Source: Volvariella volvacea V23
Taxonomy: Eukaryota; Basidiomycota; Agaricomycetes; Agaricales; Pluteaceae
Assembly (NCBI GenBank): GCA_000349905.1
Contig: KB722773.1
Location: 117,720 to 181,719, forward strand
Length of the DNA: 64,000 nt
Reading direction: 5' to 3'
In this document: positions 44,116 through 55,650 of the stretch, one piece after another
Numbering within the stretch: the stretch's first letter is position 1
Layout of the letters: the number at the start of each line of letters is the position of its first letter
Translations under genes and position numbers: made by a program
The notes under the pieces: generated by a model
Told to the model about the DNA's origin: nothing
Database searches by the model: none
What the model saw: the letters and a program-made list of their open reading frames with translations, nothing else

Positions 44116-44672
44116 TGTTACAAGTACTTACCTCTGTGATGACTTTTAGCAGGAGAAGAGTCAACTAGGGCAGTTGCTTGTGCACAGATAATGCAGTAGA
44201 GCGAAGAAAGAGCACAAATTGATTGATCTGAGGAGCGATACTCAGAAGTACAGGCCTTATATAATCTACAAGACTGTATGTAACTATTTGTATAATGTAA
44301 ACGACTGCCAACAGATTTATCAGTCATCTGAAGCATGTGTTTAACTAATTGACCAATGGCGTAAGTCCCTCTATTCTACAATGTTCCATGATATTCCATG
44401 AGGTTATACATATGACTCAGTCATGATGTAATATGACTCCAAGGTTCTGGCATGTTCCATAACCTTCTGGAAGATTCTAGAGAAGTCTTGGTGTGTGAGG
44501 ATATTACTAGCAATGATTATATAATAGGAATAGACACCTAGAATAAGCACTGAGGCATAAGCGCCCACAATAGCCGCTCAAGGGTGTTAGCGCTTGAGGG
44601 TTACTAGAAGAATATGAGGTAATTGAAGGGAAGAAATAGTGTGAACACTGTCACATGTAGAAAACTGTGACA
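44116..44672 (-). repeat. Solo LTR with 5-bp target duplication GGTCG
   Basis: 557 bp from TGTTACAAGTACTTAC to AAAACTGTGACA. It is flanked by GGTCG at 44111-44115 and GGTCG at 44673-44677, a perfect 5-bp target site duplication. The element-strand TATATAAGGCC (minus) gives orientation. No internal retroelement sequence adjoins, so the element was removed by LTR-LTR recombination. Same family as 16017-16571. Confidence 0.92.
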
Positions 44673-45170
44673 GGTCGTCGGAGTGAAGTATTCTGGGGAA
44701 CTTGCCTACGCGGCTCGACGAGGGCAGGAGAGACCAGATCTAGACTGGGGAGCTACTTGCCAGGTAGCTCCAGTATATATATCTATCTACTACATGCGCA
44801 CAGACCATTGTGCTAATACTCGCATCATGATGGTGTGATATGGCATCATCAGCGGGCGCTTCTATCTATATCCTAGGGTTCTATCATATGACCTCCCTCA
44901 GCAGTTCGCCTGCCGGTTTATACCTTTTTGGAGGTGGTCGCCCTATGGGGATATATCTAGATGTACTAACTGTGATCTCCTACGTATGTAATCAATATCT
45001 AATCTATACTAATAGATCTGGGAAGATAAGGAATGTGATTATAAATAAAGGTAATTTAAGCGCTACTTGAGTGCTAGTATCTAGGCGCTACTAGATGAGC
45101 ACTTGAGGAATATGAAATATAAATAATGTAAAGGCACTCTTAGGGCACTAGAGGACGTCAATTTCTGACA
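44673..45170. other. Spacer between solo LTR and assembly gap
   Basis: About 500 nt, AT-rich toward the gap, with short CGCTACT(A/T)GA motifs repeated near 45060-45095. No gene recognised. It ends TTTCTGACA at the gap. Confidence 0.4.
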
Positions 45171-45270
45171 NNNNNNNNNNNNNNNNNNNNNNNNNNNNNN
45201 NNNNNNNNNNNNNNNNNNNNNNNNNNNNNNNNNNNNNNNNNNNNNNNNNNNNNNNNNNNNNNNNNNNNNN
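45171..45270. other. Assembly gap (100 N)
   Basis: Placeholder gap directly before an LTR copy, consistent with assembly failure in repeats. Confidence 0.99.
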
Positions 45271-45604
45271 TTCAACTAGGTGACCAATGGCATAAGTCCC
45301 TCTATTCTACAATGTTCCATAACATTCCATGAGGCTATACATATGACTCAGTCATGATGTAATATGACTCCGAGGTTTTGGCATGTTCCATAACCTTCTG
45401 GAAGATTTTAGAGAAGTCTTGGCATGTGAGGATATTACTAATCAATGATTATATAATAGGAATAGATGCCTAGAATAAGCGCTGAGGCATAAGCGCCCAC
45501 AATAGCCGCTCAAGGGTGTTAGCGCTTGAGGGTTACTAGAAGAATATGAGGTAATTGAAGGGAAGAAATAGTGTGAACACTGTCACATGTAGAAAACCGT
45601 GACA
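45271..45604 (-). repeat. LTR copy, truncated by the gap
   Basis: Matches the last about 330 nt of 44116-44672 from GTGACCAATGGC to AAAACCGTGACA with few differences. Confidence 0.9.
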
Positions 45605-45745
45605 TATAATAAGAATAGACGCCTAGAATAAGCGCCCACAATAGCTGCTCAAGGGTGTTAGTGCTTGAGGGTTACTAGAAGAATATGAGGTAATTGAAGG
45701 AGAGAAATGGTGTGACCATTGTCACATTGTGAAAAAACCGTGACA
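45605..45745 (-). repeat. Second, abutting partial LTR copy
   Basis: 141 nt beginning TATAATAAGAATAGACGCC and ending AAAAACCGTGACA, a second copy of the LTR end placed directly after the first. The LTR end is thus tandemly duplicated. Confidence 0.85.
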
Positions 45746-48436
45746 GGCTCAAAAGGCAATGCATCGTGTGATCATGATGTTATCTAATCTAATCTGGATT
45801 AAGTAAGCAGTCATGTGGACCTTGGATGCCTAAGGAAAAGGGAATTGAAAATAAAATGAAAATAAATATGAAAATAAATATTAAGAATAAATAGGGAATA
45901 AAGATATGATTCTTGACACAACCTGCTTGTTGCATTTGATGTCCTTGGCGGAATGGGATTTCTGTACTGTGCTGCTGGCACTAGGGGTCTACTTGTCCAT
46001 GAGGAAGCTTGGATTGAGAGCAGGTCCAATGCAATGTGGAGGATTGTTTGCAGGATGTGGTATGTCACTTCATAATATCAGGTAACATGCTGCCCTCTAC
46101 AGACAACGTAATTCTCTCTAGTGAATTTATTTGGGCCTCCAACTACTCAGACCGATACCAAAACACAATAGATGCAGAACCCATTGTATCATCTCCCTCA
46201 AACCACTCCCTGCCCTCAACCGACTGAACTCTAAGGTGTGTGTAGGCTTGATCACGAGATATGACTGAGAGGGGCCTGGGTGCGGTGGTCACCACTGCAT
46301 GTCTTGTCTCAACCTAGGACATGGTGCCACCGCATTCTAGGGCTCTTTGTTCATTCCTTAACCAACAATTCTGTACCACAATGTATGACATCAGTTGGTA
46401 ACTGCTGCTAGTAGTTTGGGCACATAATAGCATGCTGTCCCCGCCGGCGCTGCGTGTTCCAGTGCGTAGTATACAGCGATGTTCTATCGAATGAGCATAT
46501 GCATTTGAAACCCTTTAGACGCCACCCGCGGCTCAATTCCTCACAACTGGGTGAGGGCCACCCATCTCTGTTATCGTTCAAGACTTGCCTCTAGCAGCGC
46601 ATTTGTGTTTTCCCTCTCCCTCACTCTGGCTCGTCCTGTCTGTCCCTCCCGAATCCTGCATTTTTGGCGGCACTCGTTGCTTCATCAAGTTGTATTCGCA
46701 GTCATTCGGAGACTCAACCTCCAGCTAGTTTTGACATTGCCTTGGGATAATGTTCATATCTACCTATGTCTCCATTGATCCGGATATGCAGCAGAACAGG
46801 TCATACATACACTCGAGCTCATGATGATTTTCTCTTCTACATGCGTGGCCTCCAAACTTTGGGAAATAGGTTATCTTGAGTGGGGCAGACATTATTGTCA
46901 TTTTGCATCAGGTCCCCAGATCCAACGATGCTAGGAAACCCGAATTAAGGTGAAGTTGGGGGTTGAGTTTGGCTTTGACTCTGTCAAAATTATCGTGTGG
47001 CGATGTGGAAGCGACAGGCACTTGAGAGTACATAGCAGCTACCGGTCCTCGAGGAAGCAGTGTTTACCCTGGTGCATGCTCACTAGTAAACGAGGTCTTA
47101 CACTCTTGCTTATATCTGGTCTCATATGGGCAAGTACCATTCCCAATTTACCACCGAAGAGCATCAACACCCTTCCCTTCCTCGAATTGACCATAGAATT
47201 GACTGCAGGGCTCTGAAGCAATGCCAGCCCTGTCACTGATGGGTGTTCATCCCAATCAAGAAATTTGACACCCGCTTGTAGAACACGGAGGATCAATTGA
47301 AGAAACTGCAAGTATAGAACGATGCAAATGAGCTTCTCTGCATGCTGACCAGAGGGCTGGCTAAACGCTTGATTGCTGCACAACTGCTGAGGCTTAATAC
47401 GGCCACAATCACTTGCTCCCTCTCTTTATCCCCACCTTTCTGCACCCTGTCAACGCCTCTCCGTCTATTTGTGCCCTCTGCCCTCTATCCATTCCAATCA
47501 CAATCTCTGTGCTTAGGCTCCCAGTCACCAGTATACTGCAAATCCAAATTTTCGTGCACAGAGGGACTGATATTGATTTCAAAAGGTTTAATATTTGGGG
47601 GATACGATATCGACCCATCGCACACCCAAGCCCCGAGTGCTACCTATGTCGACAGTGCGCATATATCCCAATCATCTCCCTCATCTCTGCGTGCAGCTGC
47701 TGCTGCCATCGGCGAGTGAAGTGAGCCCACCATCAAGTCAACTCGATCGCTCAAAGCCCCTCCATCCCAGCTGGTCTCGAGCGCATGCAATGGCTTTCGG
47801 CCTCGAGAACCTTTTTTTTTTAGTCCATAATCACAATATGCATCAGTGTGCTATGCGGACAAGCACACCCTCTCGCCCACGCTGGCAGCGGCACGGTCTT
47901 GCGTCGCCGAAGGCGGGCGAAGCTGCTGTAAAACCCGCCGCACAAATCACGTACCACCGCATCCTTCGTAAACTTGGGGATTCCGATTTCAGAATGCGCA
48001 GTTGAGGATGCATTATGTGTGATTCGAGCATCGGCGGTGGGCTAGGTACTTGGATTCCACCTAACGTTCTTTTTCCTTGCTATTCTGGGACGGCCGGGCT
48101 CCGTAGGCAAGTGGCATATATGTTCTAGCACGATTGTTCGGAAAAAAGTGAGATGACGCGACCGACAGCAGCAGCGGTAACTAGTAATTCCGTCCACGTT
48201 CCGATTGAAACTCTAAGCTAGTCTTGTTGTGCGTATTAACATTTGCGTGCTGTCTGCTCTGTACAAGCAGGTGATTGCCTAGTAGTTGTTGCTTATCGAC
48301 ACTGGTAACAACTATACGCACAGCAATCCGCTACGCCAACTATATCGTGTGACATATAGCGCCTGCTTGGAAGCATTTCTGAGTCATCTCAAAAGTCAAG
48401 GAATGTTCATTTCCCTATTTTATACACCACCTTCAT
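45746..48436. other. Long region without a recognised gene
   Basis: About 2.7 kb. 45840-45905 is low-complexity (AAAATAAATATGAAAATAAATATT). Frames elsewhere (for example minus 47383-47039) show no recognised domain. A run of nine T at 47811-47819 is present. Nothing else supported. Confidence 0.4.
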
Positions 48437-49147
48437 ATGCCCACCTCCAAAAACGACCCTAGGTTCATTAATAAGTCCACAAACAGGGTCGCCACCCAAT
48501 ACCATGCTATCTGCGCACACCCCGACCACCCACTCCAAGCGGAGATCCGGCACCAATTCCTAGGACAAAATGAGTCGTACTTGAAAGGCTCGAGGAGGAC
48601 GACCCCCGTAAGCCCGAGGGATTATCAAGCTTCGGATTCAGGGTTCGACACAGTCAGCCAGCGAGGGAGGTGCAAGCCCGGGAAGCACGGCGCCAGCCTG
48701 GGGGTGCCCTCTCAGGTGAACACTCACTCCCGACACCCTGCAATCGCTCGGAAAGCCACGGTTATAGGCTATAAACCGCGAAATCAAGGCTCCCATGATC
48801 GTATAGCACGGTTGCAACCGTTTGTGCTTGCAAGCAGGAAAGAAACGGAGAAGCCAAAAATAATCAAAAGAGGTCACGCACGAGTGAGGTGTGCATTTAT
48901 AAATTACCAACACCGACAAGATCAGCAGGTTAATGACGGGTATTTATATCTCTCGAGTTTGGGCTTGAGGAATTTCAAATCGGAGCTCGAAGCGAAGCCA
49001 GGGTGGTTGTGCAAGCTGGCCTTTCTTTGCACGCGAGTTCGTGCTCCCTTCTATGACTCTACGAGGCCTCGAACATACGGAGTCAATGAGGATATCACAG
49101 TGGTGCTGGGTCTCGACAAGCTCCAGCTCAGAATAGCGACGACCTGA
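48437..49147 (+). CDS. Unrecognised single-exon ORF, 236 codons
   Basis: Open from ATG 48437 to TGA 49145-49147 without introns. The protein is basic and polar, with KETEKPKIIKRGHARVRC and a C-terminal LGLRNFKSELEAKPGWLCKLAF. No signal peptide, membrane segment or family recognised. It lies alone between a repeat island and an unannotated stretch, so it may be a chance frame or an orphan gene. Confidence 0.3.
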   Translation: MPTSKNDPRFINKSTNRVATQYHAICAHPDHPLQAEIRHQFLGQNESYLKGSRRTTPVSPRDYQASDSGFDTVSQRGRCKPGKHGASLGVPSQVNTHSRHPAIARKATVIGYKPRNQGSHDRIARLQPFVLASRKETEKPKIIKRGHARVRCAFINYQHRQDQQVNDGYLYLSSLGLRNFKSELEAKPGWLCKLAFLCTRVRAPFYDSTRPRTYGVNEDITVVLGLDKLQLRIATT

Positions 49148-50247
49148 AGAAACGTGGGTTGGGACATGCGGTGTCGAATGACGCGTGTTATGCGAGAGAA
49201 TTCGAAGCTCCCAACGCCGGCGTGATGCATGGACCCAGCTCGGTTTTATGTTTCGCTTTTTGTTCCTTTTTGGACACATCATGTCATCAAGAAGAATCAG
49301 TGTGCACGAAAAGGAGTTGTGGAAGGCGGCGGCGGATGTGCGGGTCGAGTTCGGGTATGCGTGCTACAGCATGCGAGTATGCGCTGTCTATCAAAATGCT
49401 GGTAAATCATAGATGTTGTCATCAGCGTCATCAGAATGAAAACATGGACTAACATGATGTCTGTGGGGCTGGCTCATGATGTACATAAACGAAACAAAGA
49501 TATAGGTTGGGAAAAAGAATTAGGACCGTGGTAGATAGGACAAGCGGAGTGGAGTACGTCGGAACGAAAAGAGGGGAGGGAGCGAGGGGACGCTGGCGTG
49601 TCGGACAGTTCGGAAAGGGTCCTTTTGATGATGAGATTGCGCGATGCACCGTGCATAACGTTATTCGCCCGTGCGCGTGCGTGATGTCAGGCCGTTCAGG
49701 AATTCTTCTGCGACTGACAGGGCAGGGTGCACGTCCGACAGCGTAGGAGGGTAGGAAATGAAGTGGTTGGGATGCCGGTGGTGATGGCGCGCACTTATGT
49801 TCAAACAATCGACGTGGATGAGAATTGAATGGAAGATGGAAGCGACCATCATATCTCTCTCGACAGCAGTTGTTATCTATCATCACGGCGGTAGTAGTAC
49901 CCCTGTTGGATACTGTACATACATACAGCCCGGGCGGTGGTGGAGATGGGACGCGGTGGCAATGGAGGGTGGGTAAGACTTGAGGGTGCTAAAAATGGGA
50001 AGGAGGAAATTAGGTTACAGCCAAGGTCTCATTCGGGATTCTCTTGGGGGTCCCTTCGAGTCCCCTTCCCCTCGTGCTCCGAGCATGTTTGAATTCTGAC
50101 AAGACATATAAACCCTCGAGGGCCTGCACAAGTCCTTTGTCATCCCTCCTCTCGCGGGTTCTTTTACCCCTCTCCCGTGCCACATATATATTCCCAACCC
50201 GAGTGCATTTCCGCTTCACACGACCACCACTCACCCATACCGCATCC
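49148..50247. other. Intergenic region upstream of the 50248 gene
   Basis: About 1.1 kb. TATA-like motifs occur at 50107-50112 (TATAAA) and 50184-50191 (ATATATAT), about 140 and 60 nt before the ATG. No other feature. Confidence 0.4.
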
Positions 50248-50943
50248 ATGACGTGCACGACGACGACAACAGCCATGCCGACGAAGAAGGCGAACGGCTC
50301 GATATCGTTCGCGCTGCCCACCGTTGCAGTGGGGCATTTCGCTTTTGCCAGAGTACACGGGGAGGTCTGTCTCATCCAACGTGAGTGCCGTCTGCCGCGT
50401 CTTGGTCCCTCGAGGGGGGAAAAAGACAATAAATGATGTGATGCTTACATGATGCCCCATCATTCTCCTACATTACACTCCTCTCGATCGCGACCCACCC
50501 GAATCGCCATCACCATTTCCCAAACCAACCCTTCCACACCGCCCCGTCATCATGCACACTCCACAGTCGAAACGCCCCTGACGCCCCTCTCCAAAACGAC
50601 AACCGTCAAACTCTTCCGGCACGAATTCATCACCATCTTCCGCTACTCGGAAACGCTCGCCCTCCACCCGTCCGAGATGCACATCATCGAGCCCATCGAC
50701 GACAGCCTGACGCGCTACGAGCCCGACTCGGAGACCCTCTTCCTCGCCCGCGACCTCATGGACAGACTCAGAAAGCTCTCGGACCGACGGCTCTCGGCTA
50801 TGCGAATGACGACCGCCCACTCGCGCCTGCGTTCGCACGCGCACATGCAGACCTATTCGGCGTATTCACATGCGCACGCTCACCCCACCACCGGTCGGTA
50901 TCTCATGAGTCATGCGCAGCATCATAGAAGCACTGCCGCGTAG
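50248..50943 (+). CDS. Unrecognised two-exon gene, 169 aa
   Basis: Exon 1 50248-50380, GT-AG intron 50381-50566, exon 2 50567-50943; the junction keeps frame. N-terminus is Thr-rich (MTCTTTTAMPTKKANGS), then SISFALPTVAVGHFAF, VKLFRHEFITIFRYSETLAL, MHIIEPIDDSLTRYEPDSET and FLARDLMDRLRKLSDRR; the C-terminus is rich in His/Ala/Ser/Tyr. No known domain. GC-rich codon use like host genes supports a real gene. Confidence 0.5.
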
Positions 50944-53900
50944 ATCGATCTAGGTTTAGGGACGCAAAGACCGCCGTTTTGCCTTGCGTTCTTCCTCTGC
51001 CTACGTTTGGATCGTTTGCGTTTCGGCTTAGAGCCGGGGTTGTTGGGAGGAGACCCGATTTGGGTCACGGCAGGCGTGCTGCTGCGGGAAATGAAGGTGG
51101 CTTAGGGTTTGGAGTTTGTGGGAAGCACCACCACCCCCTTTTAGGCCCAAGGCCCATTCTTTTTGCAAAGAGGCCGAAATACCGATGGGAGAAGGAAGGA
51201 ACCCGGCGGGTGGGGTTCTTTGTCGACTTGTTGTTCCGTGCTCGTAATGGGATTTGGCTGGTGCCGTGCTGGCTTCTGGTATTGGCAGGGTTTAGCTCGA
51301 TGGAGTTTGGATGGGTTCGCTCGGCGCTGGTCACGATGGGTGGGACAACGGTTAAGGAAGGAGGTGTGTTGCGTTTTTTCTTTGCGAAGAGGGGGTTTGG
51401 TGCCGGTGGTTGTTCGGGCGCCAGAGGCAGGCTTGGGAAGCGAACTGGATGATGTTTAGTCCCTATGATCACGATTAGATGTTCTATCTAATCGCTGAAT
51501 TGGTTGTTCTGTTTTGTTATAGCTATCGATTCATCTCATCGTACGTACATACGCATATTTATGGTTGCCTATCGACTCCCTGTTTCCTCCTCCCTCACAT
51601 CCACTCCCCGCTCTTCGATTCCTACTCACCACACCCCCACTCTCCAACTCCAATTCCAGTCCCATTATCCAGTCCCCCATTACCCACCCTCACGAACGTT
51701 CTGTTATTTTATTTATTTTCTTTTGTTGTATTATTACCGTACCACTATAGACACGGGCATTGACGATCATGATCACCATCCTCGTCACTCTAACTCTATC
51801 TTATCTGAACTCTCCCCATCCCAACTCCATTGAATCGACTTGAGCGAACCAGACCCCGAGGTGAGCGGAAACATGTGAACGGCGCAAACTCGCAGCGTTC
51901 ACCATTTAACGCGTTCTGGATGTGCCCATCCATCGTACCTGCCTTTTCTGGTGCACCGGTTTCGCCCGCGATGACTCTTAGCCACGGGCGAGCTCGAGCT
52001 AATTATAACCACGGCCATGATTGGGTACTTTCCCAACACGGCTATGTACTCCGTACGCCGAGGACTCTGACGATGCCCAAAGCACGCGATAGGCAAGCGC
52101 GTCGCCGTAAATGGCGCTGACGTCGACGTTGTCACCTGACACCACATCAGTAGCCTGGCGCTCCCTTGTTTGTGCGGCCTTCTCGCGCTTCTTGGAAGGT
52201 CAGAAGCATCTCTAGAAATTCTAGTTGCCGGTGCGTCTGCACATCGGGAGCGCTTCTTTTCTTGAAAGAAAAGTTCTGAGTGGAAGGCCGTGGTTATCGA
52301 TATCGATGTTGTCGTATTCTAGATTTTTCTCTACGGAAACACCAGCACACGGCTGTATGCCTAATTGATGGGAGCACACGATGGATGCATTCTACAAGCA
52401 CAAACTGACGGCAGCGGTGGTGGCAGGCTAACCTGGCCACGGACCGTCAAAGGGATCCTGCGCGCAAGTGGTAGTGTCCTCGATGATGGGGTAGTGCGGA
52501 ATTCAATCTGCAGATTACGTTTTCAAGTGTCTTGAACGCTTGAAGAAATGTAAACTGCTTCTAGAGAACGTCAAGGTACGAGGTACAATGCCATGATGCT
52601 GGAGTGTGTATAGTGTGCGCATGTAATACACAGTGTACCAACGACCACGCACAGAAACATACGTACATCCGACACCTTTCAATAAAGCGCATGCAAGTAT
52701 CAACCGCAAATGTCCTTTTGAAAGGCATCCAGCATAGTCCTCCATACGGAAAATATCCAGCGATGGATTCTACAGCCAGGGAAGGGTAAGGACCTACCTC
52801 ACCGCTTCACTTGGTACATTCGTACAGCGGTACATAGGCATCCTGCACCCGGTCGATCAACGCACCCAGCAGGAACTGAAGCCAGTAACACACGCAAGGG
52901 TGGATAGATCCTAGTGTGCACGAGCACCCAGGCGTACTGTGCGTTTGGTGCCAAAGCGAGATCGAGAAAAGAGAAGAGGGGTACGAGAAACGGTGGGTGT
53001 GAAGAGAAACGATGCCTCCCAGCGACAGCCTGTGAGTGCAAACCGTGGCCACAGAAAGAGAGCGCGACGAGCGATTCTGTGTCTACGGTATGCACGAATG
53101 AGTGTCAATCATGAATACACTTGAAGACACAGCGATAGGAGCCATGCAGCACTTGCAATGGTAGCAACACGGGTGCACGGGTGCATTTCCGAGCTTGGGG
53201 TCGTCGTCTGGGTGGTTTTAAGGAGAAGGAGTGGTGTGGAGGGCGAGCGACGGTCAGCAGCGTGTCAGCTCGAATTTTCATTCAGGCTCTGCCCAATGCG
53301 TTTAAAAGTCAGAGAGAACGTCCACGAGCAGGGCCGTTCGCCTTGGAGTGTCAAAGGTCAATTCGGCCAGCGTCCTGAGCAGATCCGCCGTCTTTGTTTG
53401 CAATCGGTAAAGGCCCGCGAATGGAAGTGCAGAACCCCCTCCACGTGGGGGCCCTCGATCGCAGACTGCGTGCGGGAAGATACTAGATATGGCCAGTTCC
53501 ACTTCTAGTTGTTCACTAATCGTTCTTTACTGCTCGTAAATATAGTTTGCTACTAGGACCCATAATGAGAGGTAATTCACCACTATGACCGGATGCAGAT
53601 CACATCAACCCGAGAAGCAACACCCCTTGAAATATAACAGCGCAGATGCGGACTGCCTTCAGGCCGCACCTTCCCTGTTATTCTTCCCTTTTGTGCCGCT
53701 CGAGATACTTGTGCATATTTCGACTTCTTCTGAAATCGGAGAGCCGTTTGATTCGCCGGCTCCAGAAGAAGTCGTGTTGCCACAACTGGCCCGAAGGCCT
53801 GTGTTGTAGCACCAATAATGAGCACTGAGTACCGAGAGCTAAGCGCCAGCGCTAGCGTAGCGACATTGACCCGACAAGTAACCCTCGTCAGGTGGCCAGC

Positions 53901-55650
53901 AATACTCAAAAAGCTAACAGGGAAACTTACCGGAGCGAGATCAACTGAAGGGAAGAGAACCAGCAAGTCCAGACGGCTCCAGAGTACACGAGCATGTCAT
54001 GTACATCAGCGATTGGGTGGTGGCGCATAGGTATAGGTGACCAAAAGGCGAAGCAAGATGAACCAGGGGAGATAGGGGCAACGATGATATTAAAGGACAA
54101 GATAAAGGGGCAATGTTTGTATGTCAATCTAGACGGCAAGAGCTCATAACAGGCTTGCGCCATATCATGAGTCAGGACCAGGACTCAAACCTATACTTAT
54201 CGAGACAAAGCTTGAGGGGAAGGACTGGGCAGGTTAGCAGATGTGCAGTTGACAAGGGTGAAGCGAGTGACTTTAAAAGTAGCATGCTTGCCCTCCAACT
54301 CTGACTTCGCGTTCTGCTCTATCCCGGGAAAATGCAGCGAGTTGACATCGAAGTCGGACATGAACAAATTATGTTGGACAAAAAAGGAGGTATATCTTCA
54401 GATGATGAAAACGCCTTGGAGTGATCCTCCGGAACAAGCCAATAGATCCGTGGATATGGTAAACGCGTGATGCAAAACGAGGTCACTAAGGTCCGCTTTG
54501 CCCAGATGGACAAGCAATGAAGACAGATAACAGGTTTGAGATCGAAAGGGATGGCGACCGTCCAAGATGTTCTAGTTGTAGGCTGTGTGAACGCAGAAGA
54601 GTAGATAGGCTCTCGATAGAAGGTCACTCCTAGGATGGCCCTCAAAGTACACCTCATTCTGGTTCCATCATCACAAAAGGCTTCTCTGAAAAAGGCCAGT
54701 TCAGACCGAGGCAAATCTGCGTGGGCCATTTTCTCAATGGCTTGCCATTCCTGGTACTCCAAGTTAAAACCTCCGCCGCATACAAGCGGCGCAGCTTCAC
54801 ACGTCGAGCACGAATCTTGTCCAGCTCCCACTCCACTGTGAGGGGATGGGATATCATGAGAGCGCAATGGACGCACATCAAATACGTGAGTACGCTATGT
54901 CGGACGGCGTACAATGACGTCGTTTACACTTGCAGTGCTCTTACTCCCTAGCGCAATTGAACCTGCAAAGGGTTGTTTTCAGGTCTTCAGGGTTCCGGGC
55001 TTTGGTGGGTCATCTGATAGATACGACAACCCATCAGAATGCTAATGGCAGAGGCGCGCCTTCAGATCTAGAGGGCCAAGGGTTCAGTCCACGATAATCA
55101 CGAGCAACACTGCGCTTACTGATGTTGGGAATCGTATTGGCACACGCGACCCTCGAGCCGTCGATCCTGATAAGCGCCAATTTGACGTGCAAGTCAGCTG
55201 AACACAGATGCCTGGATTTGGAGAAATACATTTTGTAGTATCGGTGCCTGGTCAATGACACGTACTGATTCAGGGATCCGAGGCCTAGAGGCATCATGAA
55301 TATATGCAATGCTTGAACGTTAGCTGTTAGCATTACGGATCGGGGATGGATAGATAAGGCGATGTGGGGTTGAAGTGGCTCAGAGTTTGTTGAGCAGCGG
55401 TCTTGGCTGCGCCCAAAGAGGAAGAGCAAAGGTAATGCTAAGAGACAGCAGTCGAATGCAGGCGGTGCTAGAGTGTATAGCTTGGCATTATGTTGGTTGA
55501 GATGGCTTCGAGAGGGGTGGAGGCGGGAGCTAAGAACGTACTCCGTGCGTGGAGCTTGGCTAATGCAATAAGCATGATTGCATTGAAAATGAAACCATCA
55601 ATGCTGTTGGAATATTGCATAGGAATGCCACAGGTTGTCCTTTCTTTCGT
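50944..55650. other. Long region without a recognised gene
   Basis: About 4.7 kb. 51480-51760 is strongly pyrimidine-rich. A minus-strand frame 54876-54319 (185 codons from ATG) has a Cys cluster (CSTCEAAPLVCGG) and FNLEYQEWQAIEKMAHADLP, possibly coding but unrecognised. Other frames are short. No tRNA with a full cloverleaf found. Confidence 0.35.
54319..54876 (-). CDS. Unrecognised ORF, 185 codons
   Basis: ATG at 54876, stop at 54319. Contains CSTCEAAPLVCGGGFN, a helical acidic block and FREAFCDDGTRMRCTLRA. A possible intron-containing gene whose later part (PFDLKPVICLHCLS onward) looks non-coding. No family recognised. Confidence 0.25.
   Translation of the reverse strand: MRPLRSHDIPSPHSGVGAGQDSCSTCEAAPLVCGGGFNLEYQEWQAIEKMAHADLPRSELAFFREAFCDDGTRMRCTLRAILGVTFYREPIYSSAFTQPTTRTSWTVAIPFDLKPVICLHCLSIWAKRTLVTSFCITRLPYPRIYWLVPEDHSKAFSSSEDIPPFLSNIICSCPTSMSTRCIFPG

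Noticed and set aside
48600..48800. Structured-looking GC-rich stretch with GGTTCGA
   Set aside because: No cloverleaf or rRNA-like conserved core; it lies inside an open frame.
51480..51830. Plus-strand frames in the pyrimidine-rich stretch
   Set aside because: Low complexity, three overlapping frames of similar length, no motif.
55030..55090. Possible tRNA: TGGCAGAGGCGC followed by GGGTTCAGTCC
   Set aside because: A- and B-box-like strings are present, but no 7-bp acceptor stem closes and the anticodon loop has no T at position 33.
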